Positions 25,197-33,116 of a stretch of 64,000 nt of DNA are shown one piece after another (position 1 is the stretch's first letter; each line of letters starts with the position of its first letter). The notes under the pieces are model-generated. The model saw nothing but the letters and a program-made list of their open reading frames with translations. It made no database searches and was not told the DNA's origin. A program made the position numbers and the translations under genes. The stretch is from Curtobacterium sp. VKM Ac-1395 (GTDB taxonomy: Bacteria; Actinomycetota; Actinomycetes; Actinomycetales; Microbacteriaceae), in assembly GCF_015350975.1 (NCBI RefSeq), contig NZ_JADKRX010000003.1:564496-628495 (forward strand), read 5' to 3'.

Positions 25197-26045
25197 GTGA
25201 CCACCGTGACGATGGCAGCCGTCGCCGCGCACTTCGGGCGGGACGTCAGCCGCACGCTCGCGAAGCTCCCCGGGATCATCGAGCAGGGCCGCGAGCGCGG
25301 CGTCGACCTCCTGGTGCTGCCCGACGCCACCATCGGCGGCTACCTCCTCGACCTGCACCACCCGGCGTCCGCCGCCGACGGCATCCCCGAGGCCATCGAC
25401 CTCGACGGCCCAGAGGTCCGTGCGGTCGCCGCGATGGCTGGCGACATGACCGTGGCGTTCGGGATCTCCGAGCGAGGTGTCGTCGACGGGGTGCCCGTCC
25501 GGTACAACACCGCGGTGTGCGTCACCGGCAACGGGGTCCTCGGCACCCACCGCAAGGTGCACCTCCCCCTCGGCGAGTCCGAGGCGTACGTCGCGGGCGA
25601 CTCGTTCCGGGCCTTCGACACCCCGGCCGGCCGCATCGGGATGCTCATCGACTTCGACAAGACCTTCCCGGAGTCCGCCAGGACCCTGGCGCTCGACGGA
25701 GCCGCGGTCATCGCGTGTCTCAGCGCCTGGCCGGCCAGCGTCACCGACCGCTCGGACCGCATCCGGACGGACCGCCAGGCGCACCTGTTCGACCTCTACG
25801 ACTGCGCCCGCGCCGCGGAGAACCAGGTGTTCGTCGTCTCCTCGAACCAGACCGGCGTGCTCGGGGACCTCCGCTTCCTCGGGCAGGCGAAGATCGTCGA
25901 CCCCGGCGGGGAGATCATCGCGAAGACCTGGGCGAAGGGCGGGATGGCGGTCGCCGAGGTGGACGTCGACGCGACGATCGCGCGGGCCCGGCGGTCGCTC
26001 GACCACGCGGCGCAGCGGGTCACCGGCGCGTACCGGCTGCGCTGA
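25197..26045 (+). CDS. Nitrilase paralogue lacking the catalytic Cys (probable pseudoenzyme)
   Basis: A 282-residue nitrilase-fold protein clearly related to the neighbour at 22697: shared 'IGGYL', 'RKVH.PLGE', 'LALDGA.VI' and 'LSAWPA' blocks. The catalytic triad is altered. Glu is Asp43 ('LPDAT'), Lys120 is kept, and Cys is Asp152 ('MLIDFDKTFPE' against 'LQICYDKAFPE'); the DNA at 25650-25652 reads gac. The frame is intact and conservation elsewhere is high, so this is not a decayed gene. It may be a regulatory or structural partner that co-assembles with the active nitrilase. GTG at 25197 lies 25 bases after the flavoprotein. Confidence 0.85.
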   Translation: MTTVTMAAVAAHFGRDVSRTLAKLPGIIEQGRERGVDLLVLPDATIGGYLLDLHHPASAADGIPEAIDLDGPEVRAVAAMAGDMTVAFGISERGVVDGVPVRYNTAVCVTGNGVLGTHRKVHLPLGESEAYVAGDSFRAFDTPAGRIGMLIDFDKTFPESARTLALDGAAVIACLSAWPASVTDRSDRIRTDRQAHLFDLYDCARAAENQVFVVSSNQTGVLGDLRFLGQAKIVDPGGEIIAKTWAKGGMAVAEVDVDATIARARRSLDHAAQRVTGAYRLR

Positions 26046-26110
26046 GAGCCGGGCGACGGCACGGAGCGGGCGAGGCGTCACCGGCCGTCATCCGGCCGCC
26101 ACCAGGGCCA

Positions 26111-26168
26111 GAAACCAGAACGTCATCGACGAAACGCATCGTTGTTCCAGGTGAAACCAGTCCGAAAC
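26111..26168 (+). promoter_or_regulatory. Second GlnR-like operator array
   Basis: Half-sites GAAAC (26131), TTGTT (26142, degenerate), GAAAC (26153) and GAAAC (26164) follow each other with exact 11-base phasing. A further GAAAC-n6-GTCAT pair precedes them (26111-26126). A -10-like CAGACT (26180-26185) lies 11 bases downstream, the same hexamer and nearly the same distance as at the first nitrilase promoter. It would drive the MSMEG_0572-like gene and those behind it. Confidence 0.65.
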
Positions 26169-26247
26169 GGGCCTCGACACAGACTTGGACCACCGCCAGG
26201 AGCACCCGCCGGGCGGCACATCCGACGCTGAGCCCTGGGAGCACCCG

Positions 26248-26796
26248 ATGACCGATGCAACGACCGCCGAGACGCTGGACCACGACACCCTGGTCGCGGA
26301 GAACGCGGAGAAGTCCCGCAACGAGATCGCGCACCCGTCCCTGCCGAAGGGCAGCAACATCTACGGCTCGACGAAGGTCTTCCCCGACTACACCGCGACG
26401 CCGGACCAGTACTACTTCCAGCTCGTCCACGGCATCGCGCACGAGTCCTCGGTGTCGTTCGTCGCCGTGCTGCAGGCCACGCGGGCCCTCCGCAAGGGCT
26501 TCACGAGCGTCCTCTACTTCTACGGCCCCGGCGCGATGAACTGCATCGCGAACCGCGGCTTCCCGACCACGGGGTCCGACGGGTTCCCGGGCGAGAACAA
26601 CATCAACAACGCCCTCGAGACCTTCATCGCCGAGGGCGGCACGGTGTTCTGCTGCCGGTTCGGCCTGGCGCTGCACGGCAACCGCGAGGAGGACCTCATC
26701 GCGGGCGTGACCCCGTGTCACCCGCTGGACGTCCAGGACGCCGTCATCCACTACGCCCGCAAGGGCGCGATCATCAACAGCACCTACATGGTCTGA
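26248..26796 (+). CDS. MSMEG_0572 / Sll0783-family nitrogen starvation response protein
   Basis: A 182-residue soluble protein of the family named after MSMEG_0572. It contains the characteristic 'GSNIYGSTKVFPDYTATPDQ', 'YFYGPGAMNCIANRGFP' and 'GNREEDLIAGVTPCHPLDVQ' blocks with several conserved Cys. The family is a fixed member of Nit1C clusters and has no biochemical assignment. ATG at 26248 has GGGAG seven bases upstream. It begins the second transcription unit of the cluster, behind its own GlnR-like array. Confidence 0.88.
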   Translation: MTDATTAETLDHDTLVAENAEKSRNEIAHPSLPKGSNIYGSTKVFPDYTATPDQYYFQLVHGIAHESSVSFVAVLQATRALRKGFTSVLYFYGPGAMNCIANRGFPTTGSDGFPGENNINNALETFIAEGGTVFCCRFGLALHGNREEDLIAGVTPCHPLDVQDAVIHYARKGAIINSTYMV

Positions 26797-26799
26797 CCC

Positions 26800-27873
26800 G
26801 TGACGATCACGAACAACGGGGCCGTCGGTCACCGCGTCGCCCTCTCGCTGCTCGGGGTCCGCGTCGCCGCCCCCGTGCACCGCGAGGGCGGCGCCGGCCC
26901 CTCGGACGACGGCCACGTCCTGTTCGAGGGCCTGCAGGCCGCACTGCCCGTCAACGCGACCAGCCCGTACACCGTCGCCGACGGCAAGCTCATGCTCGAC
27001 GGCGCCGACCTCGGCCTGTCGGTCGAACCGGTGTCGCGCCCGCGCTTCTACGACATGGCGACGGCCGACGGCACCCCGTACGAGCAGATCGCCCGGCTGC
27101 ACGGCGCTTCGGTCCTGGCGACGACCGTCGTGCAGACCTGCATGCGGTACGACGAGACAGAACGCTGCCGCTTCTGCTCGATCGAGGAGTCCCTGCGTGC
27201 GGGCAGCACGATCGCGGTCAAGACGCCGGCGATGCTCGCCGAGGTCGCCGAGGCAGCGGTCCGGCTCGACGGCGTCACGCAGATGGTGATGACGACCGGC
27301 ACGTCGAAGGGGCGCGACCGCGGCGCCACACACCTGGCCCGCTGCGTCCGCGCGATCAAGGAGCGCGTCCCCGAGCTCGGCGTCCAGGTGCAGTGCGAGC
27401 CACCGGCGGACCTGTCGACGATCACCGACCTGTACCAGGCGGGTGCGCGGAGCATCGGCATCCACGTCGAGTCGATGGACGACGACGTCCGGCGCCGCTG
27501 GACACCCGGCAAGGCCCGGGTCCCGCTCGACGAGTACCGCGCCGCCTGGCGTGAGGCGGTCCGGGTGTTCGGCTGGAACCAGGTCTCGACCTACCTGATC
27601 GTCGGCATGGGCGAGGACCCGGACGAGCTGGTCGCGTCCGCCGCGGAGCTCATCGACATGGGCGTCTACCCGTTCATCGTGCCGTTCCGTCCCATCCGCG
27701 GGACGCTCGCGGTCGACGTCGACGGCGCCACCACCCCGGCGCGCGACGTCATGCACGACGTCACCCGTCGCGTCTCCGACCTCCTCCTCGCCGCCGGGAT
27801 GCGCGGCGCCGACCAGGCCGCCGGCTGCGCCGCGTGCGGAGCCTGCTCGGTCCTCAGCACGACGGGAGCCTGA
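26800..27873 (+). CDS. MSMEG_0568-family radical SAM protein
   Basis: A 357-residue radical SAM enzyme specific to Nit1C clusters. The candidate cluster-binding cysteines are Cys114, Cys123 and Cys126 in 'TCMRYDETERCRFCSI', a C-x8-C-x2-C spacing instead of the usual C-x3-C-x2-C. 'VVMTTGTSKGRD'-like and 'VQVQCEPPADLSTI' segments match the radical SAM TIM barrel. Near the C-terminus Cys343, Cys346 and Cys349 form a CxxCxxC motif that could hold an auxiliary iron-sulfur cluster. It starts with GTG 3 bases after the MSMEG_0572-like gene. The reaction is unknown. Confidence 0.9.
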   Translation: MTITNNGAVGHRVALSLLGVRVAAPVHREGGAGPSDDGHVLFEGLQAALPVNATSPYTVADGKLMLDGADLGLSVEPVSRPRFYDMATADGTPYEQIARLHGASVLATTVVQTCMRYDETERCRFCSIEESLRAGSTIAVKTPAMLAEVAEAAVRLDGVTQMVMTTGTSKGRDRGATHLARCVRAIKERVPELGVQVQCEPPADLSTITDLYQAGARSIGIHVESMDDDVRRRWTPGKARVPLDEYRAAWREAVRVFGWNQVSTYLIVGMGEDPDELVASAAELIDMGVYPFIVPFRPIRGTLAVDVDGATTPARDVMHDVTRRVSDLLLAAGMRGADQAAGCAACGACSVLSTTGA

Positions 27874-27874
27874 C

Positions 27875-29305
27875 GTGCCGGTCTTCGACGTCCCCGCCCT
27901 GACGGGTCCCGCACCGGTCCGACCGGGTCCGACCGCCGACCCCGCCTGGGTGGTCGGCATCGCGGACAGCCGCGAGGTCGCCGAGCACCGCCGGCTCCGT
28001 CGCGACGCGTTCGTCGACGAGCAGGGGCTCTTCGCCGGCAGCGACCACGACGACCTCGACGACGACCACCGCACCGTGGTGCTCGTCGCGCGCGCCACCG
28101 ACGGCAGCGGGACGGTGCTCGGCGGCGTCCGCATCGCCCCCGCCACGATCCGGGACACGGGGTGGTGGACCGGCAGCCGGCTCGTCGTCGCGCCGACCGC
28201 GCGCAACGTCTCCGGGATCGGGCCCGCCCTCGTCCGAGCGGCCTGCGCCCTCGCGGAACAGCGCGGGGTCCTCCGCTTCGACGCCGTCGTGCAGGAGCAC
28301 GCGGCCGTCCTGTTCCGACGGATCGGCTGGCACGTCACCGGCACCGACGTCATCGGTGGGGTGCCGCACCTGCGGATGCGCTGGCCGATCGACCGGTACC
28401 AGCGGCTCGTCGACACCACCAAGGCACACCTCGCCGGGCTCTTCGGCGACGACCAGCCCGGGGGCCAAGGGTGGGTCGGCGACGACGGCGCCCCGGTCAG
28501 CGGCACCGACGTGGTGGCGGCCTGCGACGCGATCCTGCCGAGCATGGTCGAACGGGACCCCGAGTGGGCCGGGTGGTGCGGCGTCCTCGTCAACGTCAAC
28601 GACCTCTCCGCCATGGGCGCGACCCCGACGGCACTCCTCGACGCCGTCGCCGGCCGCGACGCGTCCTTCGTCGCCAGGGTCGTCCGCGGACTCCGCCGGG
28701 CAGCCGACGCCTGGGGCGTGCCGATCATCGGCGGCCACACGCAGCTCGGCGTCCCCGCAGCACTGTCGGTCACCGCGCTCGGTCGCACCACCGACCCGGT
28801 GCCGGGTGGCGGCGGACGGGCCGGACAGCGTCTGACGCTCACAGCCGACCTGACCGGAGGATGGCGCACCGGACACCGCGGTGCGCAGTGGAACAGCACC
28901 GAGGGACGCGACCGGGCAGCCCTGCGCGACCTCGCCGAGACGGTCGCCCGAGCACGACCCGACGCGGCGAAGGACGTCAGCATGGCCGGCATCGTCGGGA
29001 CCGCCGGCATGCTCGCCGAGGCGTCCGGCTGCGGGGCCGTCCTCGACGTGGTCGACGTCCCGACCCCGCGGCTCGCCACCACCGCCGACTGGCTCGGCTG
29101 CTTCCCCGGCTTCGCCATGCTCACCGCCGACGACCCCGGCGCCGGTCGGATGCGCTCGGCCGCCGCCGTCACCGCCGAGTGCGGCGAACTCACCGCCACC
29201 CCCGGCGTCCGGCTGCGGTGGCCCGACGGCGAGGAGACCGTCGCGGTCACCGGCTCGGTCACCGGCCTCGGCCCCGCCACGGGGACCACCGCGCTCGCCG
29301 GCTGA
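27875..29305 (+). CDS. MSMEG_0567/Sll0787-family GNAT + AIR-synthase fusion protein
   Basis: A 476-residue two-domain protein. Residues about 15-175 form a GNAT N-acyltransferase ('LVVAPTARNVSGIGPALVRA' is the acyl-CoA loop). Residues about 200-476 are an AIR-synthase/PurM-like ATP-grasping fold ('VNVNDLSAMGATPTALLDA' is the PurM core motif, then 'IIGGHTQLGVP'). It is a standard Nit1C member. Only one base separates its GTG from the radical SAM stop. A combined acyl-transfer and phosphorylation role is suggested by the domains; the substrate is not known. Confidence 0.88.
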   Translation: MPVFDVPALTGPAPVRPGPTADPAWVVGIADSREVAEHRRLRRDAFVDEQGLFAGSDHDDLDDDHRTVVLVARATDGSGTVLGGVRIAPATIRDTGWWTGSRLVVAPTARNVSGIGPALVRAACALAEQRGVLRFDAVVQEHAAVLFRRIGWHVTGTDVIGGVPHLRMRWPIDRYQRLVDTTKAHLAGLFGDDQPGGQGWVGDDGAPVSGTDVVAACDAILPSMVERDPEWAGWCGVLVNVNDLSAMGATPTALLDAVAGRDASFVARVVRGLRRAADAWGVPIIGGHTQLGVPAALSVTALGRTTDPVPGGGGRAGQRLTLTADLTGGWRTGHRGAQWNSTEGRDRAALRDLAETVARARPDAAKDVSMAGIVGTAGMLAEASGCGAVLDVVDVPTPRLATTADWLGCFPGFAMLTADDPGAGRMRSAAAVTAECGELTATPGVRLRWPDGEETVAVTGSVTGLGPATGTTALAG

Positions 29306-29318
29306 CCGCGCGCCGCCG

Positions 29319-30464
29319 ATGCGCATCGCCCTGCTCACCTACTCCACGAAGCCCCGCGGCGGGGTGGTCCACACGCTCGCGCTCGCCGAGGCCCTCGCCG
29401 CGTCCGGCCACGACGTGACCGTCGGCACGCTCGGCCGAGGCGGGGACGAGGTGTTCTTCCGTGCCGTCGACCCGAGGGTGACCATGCAGGTCGTCCCGTT
29501 CCCCGACGCATCCCCCGACGAGACCGTCGGGGAACGCATCGTCCGGTCGATCGAGGCGCTCCGTGCCGGACTCGACCTGTCCGGCTTCGACGTCGTCCAC
29601 GCGCAGGACTGCATCTCGTCGAACGCCTGCGCGGGCGCCGTCCGCACCGTCCACCACCTCGACACGTTCACGACCGCGCAGCTCGTCGCCTGCCACGACC
29701 GGGCCGTCCGCGAACCGGCCGCCCTGGTCTGCGTGTCCCGATCGGTCGCCGCCGAGGTCACGGCGTCCTACGACCGGTCGGCCACCGTCATCCCGAACGG
29801 CGTCGACGCCGCCCGGTTCACCGATGCCGCCGCCGGCACCCCGACGGCCGTGGCAGCCCGGGCAGCGTGGACCGACCGACTCGGCCGGTACGTCCTCGCC
29901 GTCGGCGGCATCGAACCGCGCAAGGGCACCATCGACCTGCTCCGCGCCTACGACCTCCTCCGGACCCGCGGCCACGACGACGTCACGCTCGTCCTCGCCG
30001 GCGGCGAGACCCTGTTCGACTACCGGCCCTACCGCGCCGAGTTCGACGCCGTGGTCCGGGACCGCGGGGTCCCGGTGACGGAACTCGGCGTCGTCGACGA
30101 CCCGAGCCTCCCGGCCCTGGTCGCCAGCGCAGCCGCCTTCTCCTTCGTCTCCACCAAGGAGGGCTTCGGCCTGGCGGCCATGGAGGCGCTCGCCGCCGGC
30201 GTCCCGGTCGTCGCGCGGGACCTCCCCGTCCTCCGCGAGGTGTTCGGCGACACCGTCGCCTTCGCCGCGGACGTCGACGGCATCGCCGACGCGCTCGGGT
30301 CCGCGCTGCGCGACCCGGTCGACCCACTGTCGGGACGAGCGCTCGCAGCGAGCTACTCGTGGACCGCCGCCGCAGCCGCGCACGTCGAGCTGTACGGTCG
30401 GCTCCTCGACCGCTCCGGCGGTGTACCGATCGGCCGCGTGCGATCCGACGCGGTCCCCGCCTGA
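29319..30464 (+). CDS. MSMEG_0565-family glycosyltransferase (GT4-like)
   Basis: A 381-residue GT-B glycosyltransferase. N-terminal 'MRIALLTYSTKPRGGVVHTL' and the C-terminal nucleotide-sugar site 'EGFGLAAMEALAAGVPVVA' (E-x7-E) are clear, with 'GGIEPRKGTIDLLRAY' between. It belongs to the family tied to Nit1C clusters, implying that a glycosylated product is made. It follows the GNAT/AIR protein after 13 bases and its stop overlaps the AMP-ligase start (TGATG). Confidence 0.88.
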   Translation: MRIALLTYSTKPRGGVVHTLALAEALAASGHDVTVGTLGRGGDEVFFRAVDPRVTMQVVPFPDASPDETVGERIVRSIEALRAGLDLSGFDVVHAQDCISSNACAGAVRTVHHLDTFTTAQLVACHDRAVREPAALVCVSRSVAAEVTASYDRSATVIPNGVDAARFTDAAAGTPTAVAARAAWTDRLGRYVLAVGGIEPRKGTIDLLRAYDLLRTRGHDDVTLVLAGGETLFDYRPYRAEFDAVVRDRGVPVTELGVVDDPSLPALVASAAAFSFVSTKEGFGLAAMEALAAGVPVVARDLPVLREVFGDTVAFAADVDGIADALGSALRDPVDPLSGRALAASYSWTAAAAAHVELYGRLLDRSGGVPIGRVRSDAVPA

Positions 30465-31960
30465 TGCGCGTCTCGATCTCGCGGGCCTTCACCGCACTCG
30501 CGGCGGAGGACCCGGACCGGCTCGCCGTCGACGACGGCGTCACCCGGCTGGACCGTCGGGCGCTCGAGGACCGGTCGAACCGGCTCGCCTGGCTCCTCCT
30601 GGAGGCCGGGGTCACCCCCGACGCGTTCGTGACGGTCATCGGGTCCAACAGCGTGGACACCGTGGTCGCCACCGTCGCGGCGTGGAAGGCCGGCGCGACG
30701 CCCCAGCCGCTGTCACCCCGACTGCCGCCGCACGACCGCGACGCCGTGCTGGACCTCGTCCGACCGGCACTGGTCCTGACCGATCAGCCGATGGCGCGGC
30801 ACCGGTCGATGCCCCTCACCGGCTGTGGTTCCGGGGCCGGGGACGTCGCCGTGCTCCCGGACGCCGCCGCGCGGTCCTGGAAGGCGCCGACCTCCAGCGG
30901 GAGCACCGGCACCCCCAAGGTCGTCGTCGCGGCGGCCTCGGCCCACGTCGACCGGGAGGGCCGGGTCGCTGCGTTCGTCCCCCGGCACGCGACGCAGCTC
31001 GTCGCCGGTCCGCTGCACCACGCGGCGCCCTTCGTCTACGCGATGCGCGGCCTGATGACCGGGCACGAGCTCGTCCTGCTCCCCCGGTTCGACGCCCGAG
31101 CCTGGCTGGCGGCCGTCGAGCGACACCGGGTCACGTGGAGCATGCTCGTGCCGACGATGATGTCGCGCGTCACCGCGCTCGGTCCGGACCGCCTGGAGAG
31201 CGCCGACGTGTCCTCGCTCGAGTCGGTCCTGCACATCGGGTCCACCTGCCCGCCGCACGTGAAACGTGCCTGGATCGACTGGCTCGGCCCCGACCGGGTC
31301 GTCGAGGTGTACTCCGGCACCGAGTCGAACGGGCTGACGATGATCACCGGTCGGGAGTGGGTGGAGCGGCCAGGCTCCGTCGGGCGGGCGGCAGGAGGCT
31401 CCTCCGTCCGCGTCCTCCGACCGGACGACACCCTCGCCGGACCGGGCGAGATCGGACGCATCGAGTTCACCCGACCGGGGCCCGCCACCTACCGGTACCT
31501 CGGCCGACCGGAGCCCGCCGCGGACGAGTGGCACGGGCTCGGGGACATGGGCCACCTCGACGACGAGGGTTACCTGTACCTGGCCGACCGCGCCGACGAC
31601 CGGATCGTCTCCGGCGGCGTCGACGTCTGGCCGGCCGCGATCGAGTCCGCGCTCGAGGCCCACCCCGCCGTCCGGTCGTGCGTCGTCGTCGGGGTGCCGG
31701 ACGACGACCTCGGCGAGCGGGTCCGCGCGGTCGTCGACGTCGGGGAGCACGACCTCGCCGAGAACGACCTCACCCGCTGGGCCGCCGAGCGCCTGGACCC
31801 CGAGCGGCGGCCTCGCGAATGGGTCATCGTCCGCGAACCGCTGCGCGACGACACCGGGAAGGTCCGCCGCGCCCGCTATCGAGGTGCGGTGGACGACCAG
31901 GCACCGCCATCGCCATCGCCACCGCCACCGCCACCGCCACCGCCACCGAGAGAACCGTGA
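30464..31960 (+). CDS. AMP-dependent acyl-CoA synthetase/ligase of the Nit1C cluster
   Basis: A 498-residue adenylate-forming enzyme. The P-loop 'TSSGSTGTPKVV' (about residue 145), 'EVYSGTES' (A5), 'GLGDMGHLDDEGYLYL' (A7), 'DRIVSGGVDVWP' (A8) and 'DDTGKVRR' (A10 Lys) are all present. It would activate a carboxylic acid, possibly the nitrilase product, for transfer. Odd feature: the protein ends in a polyproline tail (about 14 residues, PSPSPP then all Pro) coded by a hexanucleotide repeat, which is foreign to the family. It precedes the cupin gene by 8 bases. Confidence 0.87.
   Translation: MRVSISRAFTALAAEDPDRLAVDDGVTRLDRRALEDRSNRLAWLLLEAGVTPDAFVTVIGSNSVDTVVATVAAWKAGATPQPLSPRLPPHDRDAVLDLVRPALVLTDQPMARHRSMPLTGCGSGAGDVAVLPDAAARSWKAPTSSGSTGTPKVVVAAASAHVDREGRVAAFVPRHATQLVAGPLHHAAPFVYAMRGLMTGHELVLLPRFDARAWLAAVERHRVTWSMLVPTMMSRVTALGPDRLESADVSSLESVLHIGSTCPPHVKRAWIDWLGPDRVVEVYSGTESNGLTMITGREWVERPGSVGRAAGGSSVRVLRPDDTLAGPGEIGRIEFTRPGPATYRYLGRPEPAADEWHGLGDMGHLDDEGYLYLADRADDRIVSGGVDVWPAAIESALEAHPAVRSCVVVGVPDDDLGERVRAVVDVGEHDLAENDLTRWAAERLDPERRPREWVIVREPLRDDTGKVRRARYRGAVDDQAPPSPSPPPPPPPPPPREP
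31907..31948 (+). repeat. Hexanucleotide tandem repeat (CCAYCG)7
   Basis: Seven contiguous 6-base units, two CCATCG then five CCACCG, inside the 3' end of the AMP-ligase gene. Each unit adds two codons (Pro-Ser or Pro-Pro), so copy-number change keeps the frame and only alters tail length. Confidence 0.9.
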
Positions 31961-31968
31961 GGAACACC

Positions 31969-32379
31969 ATGACCACACCTGCCCCGACCAACGTCCTCGA
32001 CGTGACCGTCGTGGACTCGAACCGAGCGCCCTGGGACCTCTTCGTCGTCCCGCAGACCGGCGCCGAGATCCCCAGCAAGGCGCTGGTCAGCGACCCGGAC
32101 ACGGGTATGCAGGTCTTCAAGATGCGCTACCCCGCGGGCTTCGTCAACAAGTGGCACACCCACTCGCACGCCCACGGCATGTACGTCCTCGACGGCGTCC
32201 TCCACACGCACCAGGGCGACCATGGCCCCGGCTCGTTCGTGTGGTTCCCGGAGGGCGGCTGGATGGAACACGGCGCCACCGAACACGGCGACGTCACCTT
32301 CCTGTTCATCACGAACAAGCCGTTCGACATCGCCTACGAAGAGGACGCGGTCCACCCGTACCCGCCGCACCTGACCTGA
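31969..32379 (+). CDS. Cupin-domain protein
   Basis: A 136-residue single-domain cupin. The metal-binding motif 'WHTHSHAHGMYVLDG' gives the His ligands of cupin motif 1, and 'HGATEHGDVTFLFIT' fits motif 2. Such proteins are small dioxygenases, isomerases or binding proteins. GAGGA six bases before the ATG at 31969 supports the start. It follows the AMP-ligase by 8 bases and is the last gene of the Nit1C run, so it is probably a late or optional enzyme of the same pathway. Confidence 0.8.
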   Translation: MTTPAPTNVLDVTVVDSNRAPWDLFVVPQTGAEIPSKALVSDPDTGMQVFKMRYPAGFVNKWHTHSHAHGMYVLDGVLHTHQGDHGPGSFVWFPEGGWMEHGATEHGDVTFLFITNKPFDIAYEEDAVHPYPPHLT

Positions 32380-32395
32380 GCGCGCGGACGCCGGA

Positions 32396-33037
32396 TCAGC
32401 CCTGGACGGTCGGCCGCGGTGCAGCGACCGTGGAAGCGGCCTCCGCGGACCGGGCCAGGAGCCGCTGCCCGAACCGGGTCATGTAGCCGCCGTAGGACAG
32501 CGTCGCGGCTGCGGCACCAGCACCGACCCACGACCACGCGAGCGGCCACGCCGAACCGTCGGCGAGCACGGCGACCACGCCGGCGAGCCCCACGAGGGTG
32601 GTCCACGTCGCGATCCAGGTGTCGATCGACCGGTGGAACACGCGCGCCATCGGGTAGAAGTGCAGCCCGACGATGACCGCGATGGTCGGCACGATGAACC
32701 GGTCGAGGCCGTTCGCCCCGAGGACCCCGACCGCGACCCCGATGAGCAGCCCCTCGGCGCCGAACACCGCCCCGAAGAGCGCGCCGTTCGGCTTCCGCGC
32801 CTGGTCCGACGCGCTGAGCACGGTGGACATGCGTCGGCCGGCGACGAGGAGCCGGACCGCCTGTACGAGGAACAGGACCGCCGCCACGGCGCTGACCACC
32901 ATGACCACCGTCGCGACCGGCGTCGGCCACCCGGTGAAGGTGTCGCTCGCCCACCAGAGCGAGAACACGGCCATCAGGACCAGCCCCGACGCGACACCGG
33001 TGGCCAGGGCTCGGGCTGGACGCGTCTCGTCGCTCAT
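32396..33037 (-). CDS. Hypothetical integral membrane protein
   Basis: A 213-residue protein with about six hydrophobic segments, no recognised domain and a short polar C-terminus. 'LDRFIVPTIAVIVGLHFYPM' with a following 'RSIDTWIATWTTLVGLAG' is a readable core. ATG at 33037 is chosen because a longer frame to 33094 would run through the hairpin repeat at 33065. It is monocistronic and convergent with the cupin gene. No function can be given. Confidence 0.65.
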   Translation of the reverse strand: MSDETRPARALATGVASGLVLMAVFSLWWASDTFTGWPTPVATVVMVVSAVAAVLFLVQAVRLLVAGRRMSTVLSASDQARKPNGALFGAVFGAEGLLIGVAVGVLGANGLDRFIVPTIAVIVGLHFYPMARVFHRSIDTWIATWTTLVGLAGVVAVLADGSAWPLAWSWVGAGAAAATLSYGGYMTRFGQRLLARSAEAASTVAAPRPTVQG

Positions 33038-33064
33038 GGTCGCGATCCTAGGGCCCACCCGTGC

Positions 33065-33108
33065 CGGACGGGAGGCTCGTGACGGCGCCGCCACGAGCCT
33101 CCCGTCCG
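33065..33108. terminator. Long hairpin, second copy of the GGACnGGAGGCTCG family
   Basis: Arms of 21 bases (33065-33085 and 33088-33108) with one mismatch and a 2-base loop. It lies 8 bases after the stop of the SMP-30 gene and upstream of the membrane-protein gene, both on the minus strand, so it would end the first transcript. The arm sequence matches that of the 4509-4556 hairpin. Confidence 0.7.
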
Positions 33109-33116
33109 TCGATCAG

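Noticed and set aside
26020..29289. Open frame of over 1000 codons on the minus strand across the Nit1C cluster
   Set aside because: It lies opposite well-conserved genes (MSMEG_0572-like, radical SAM, GNAT/AIR synthase) and shows no domain; a composition effect.
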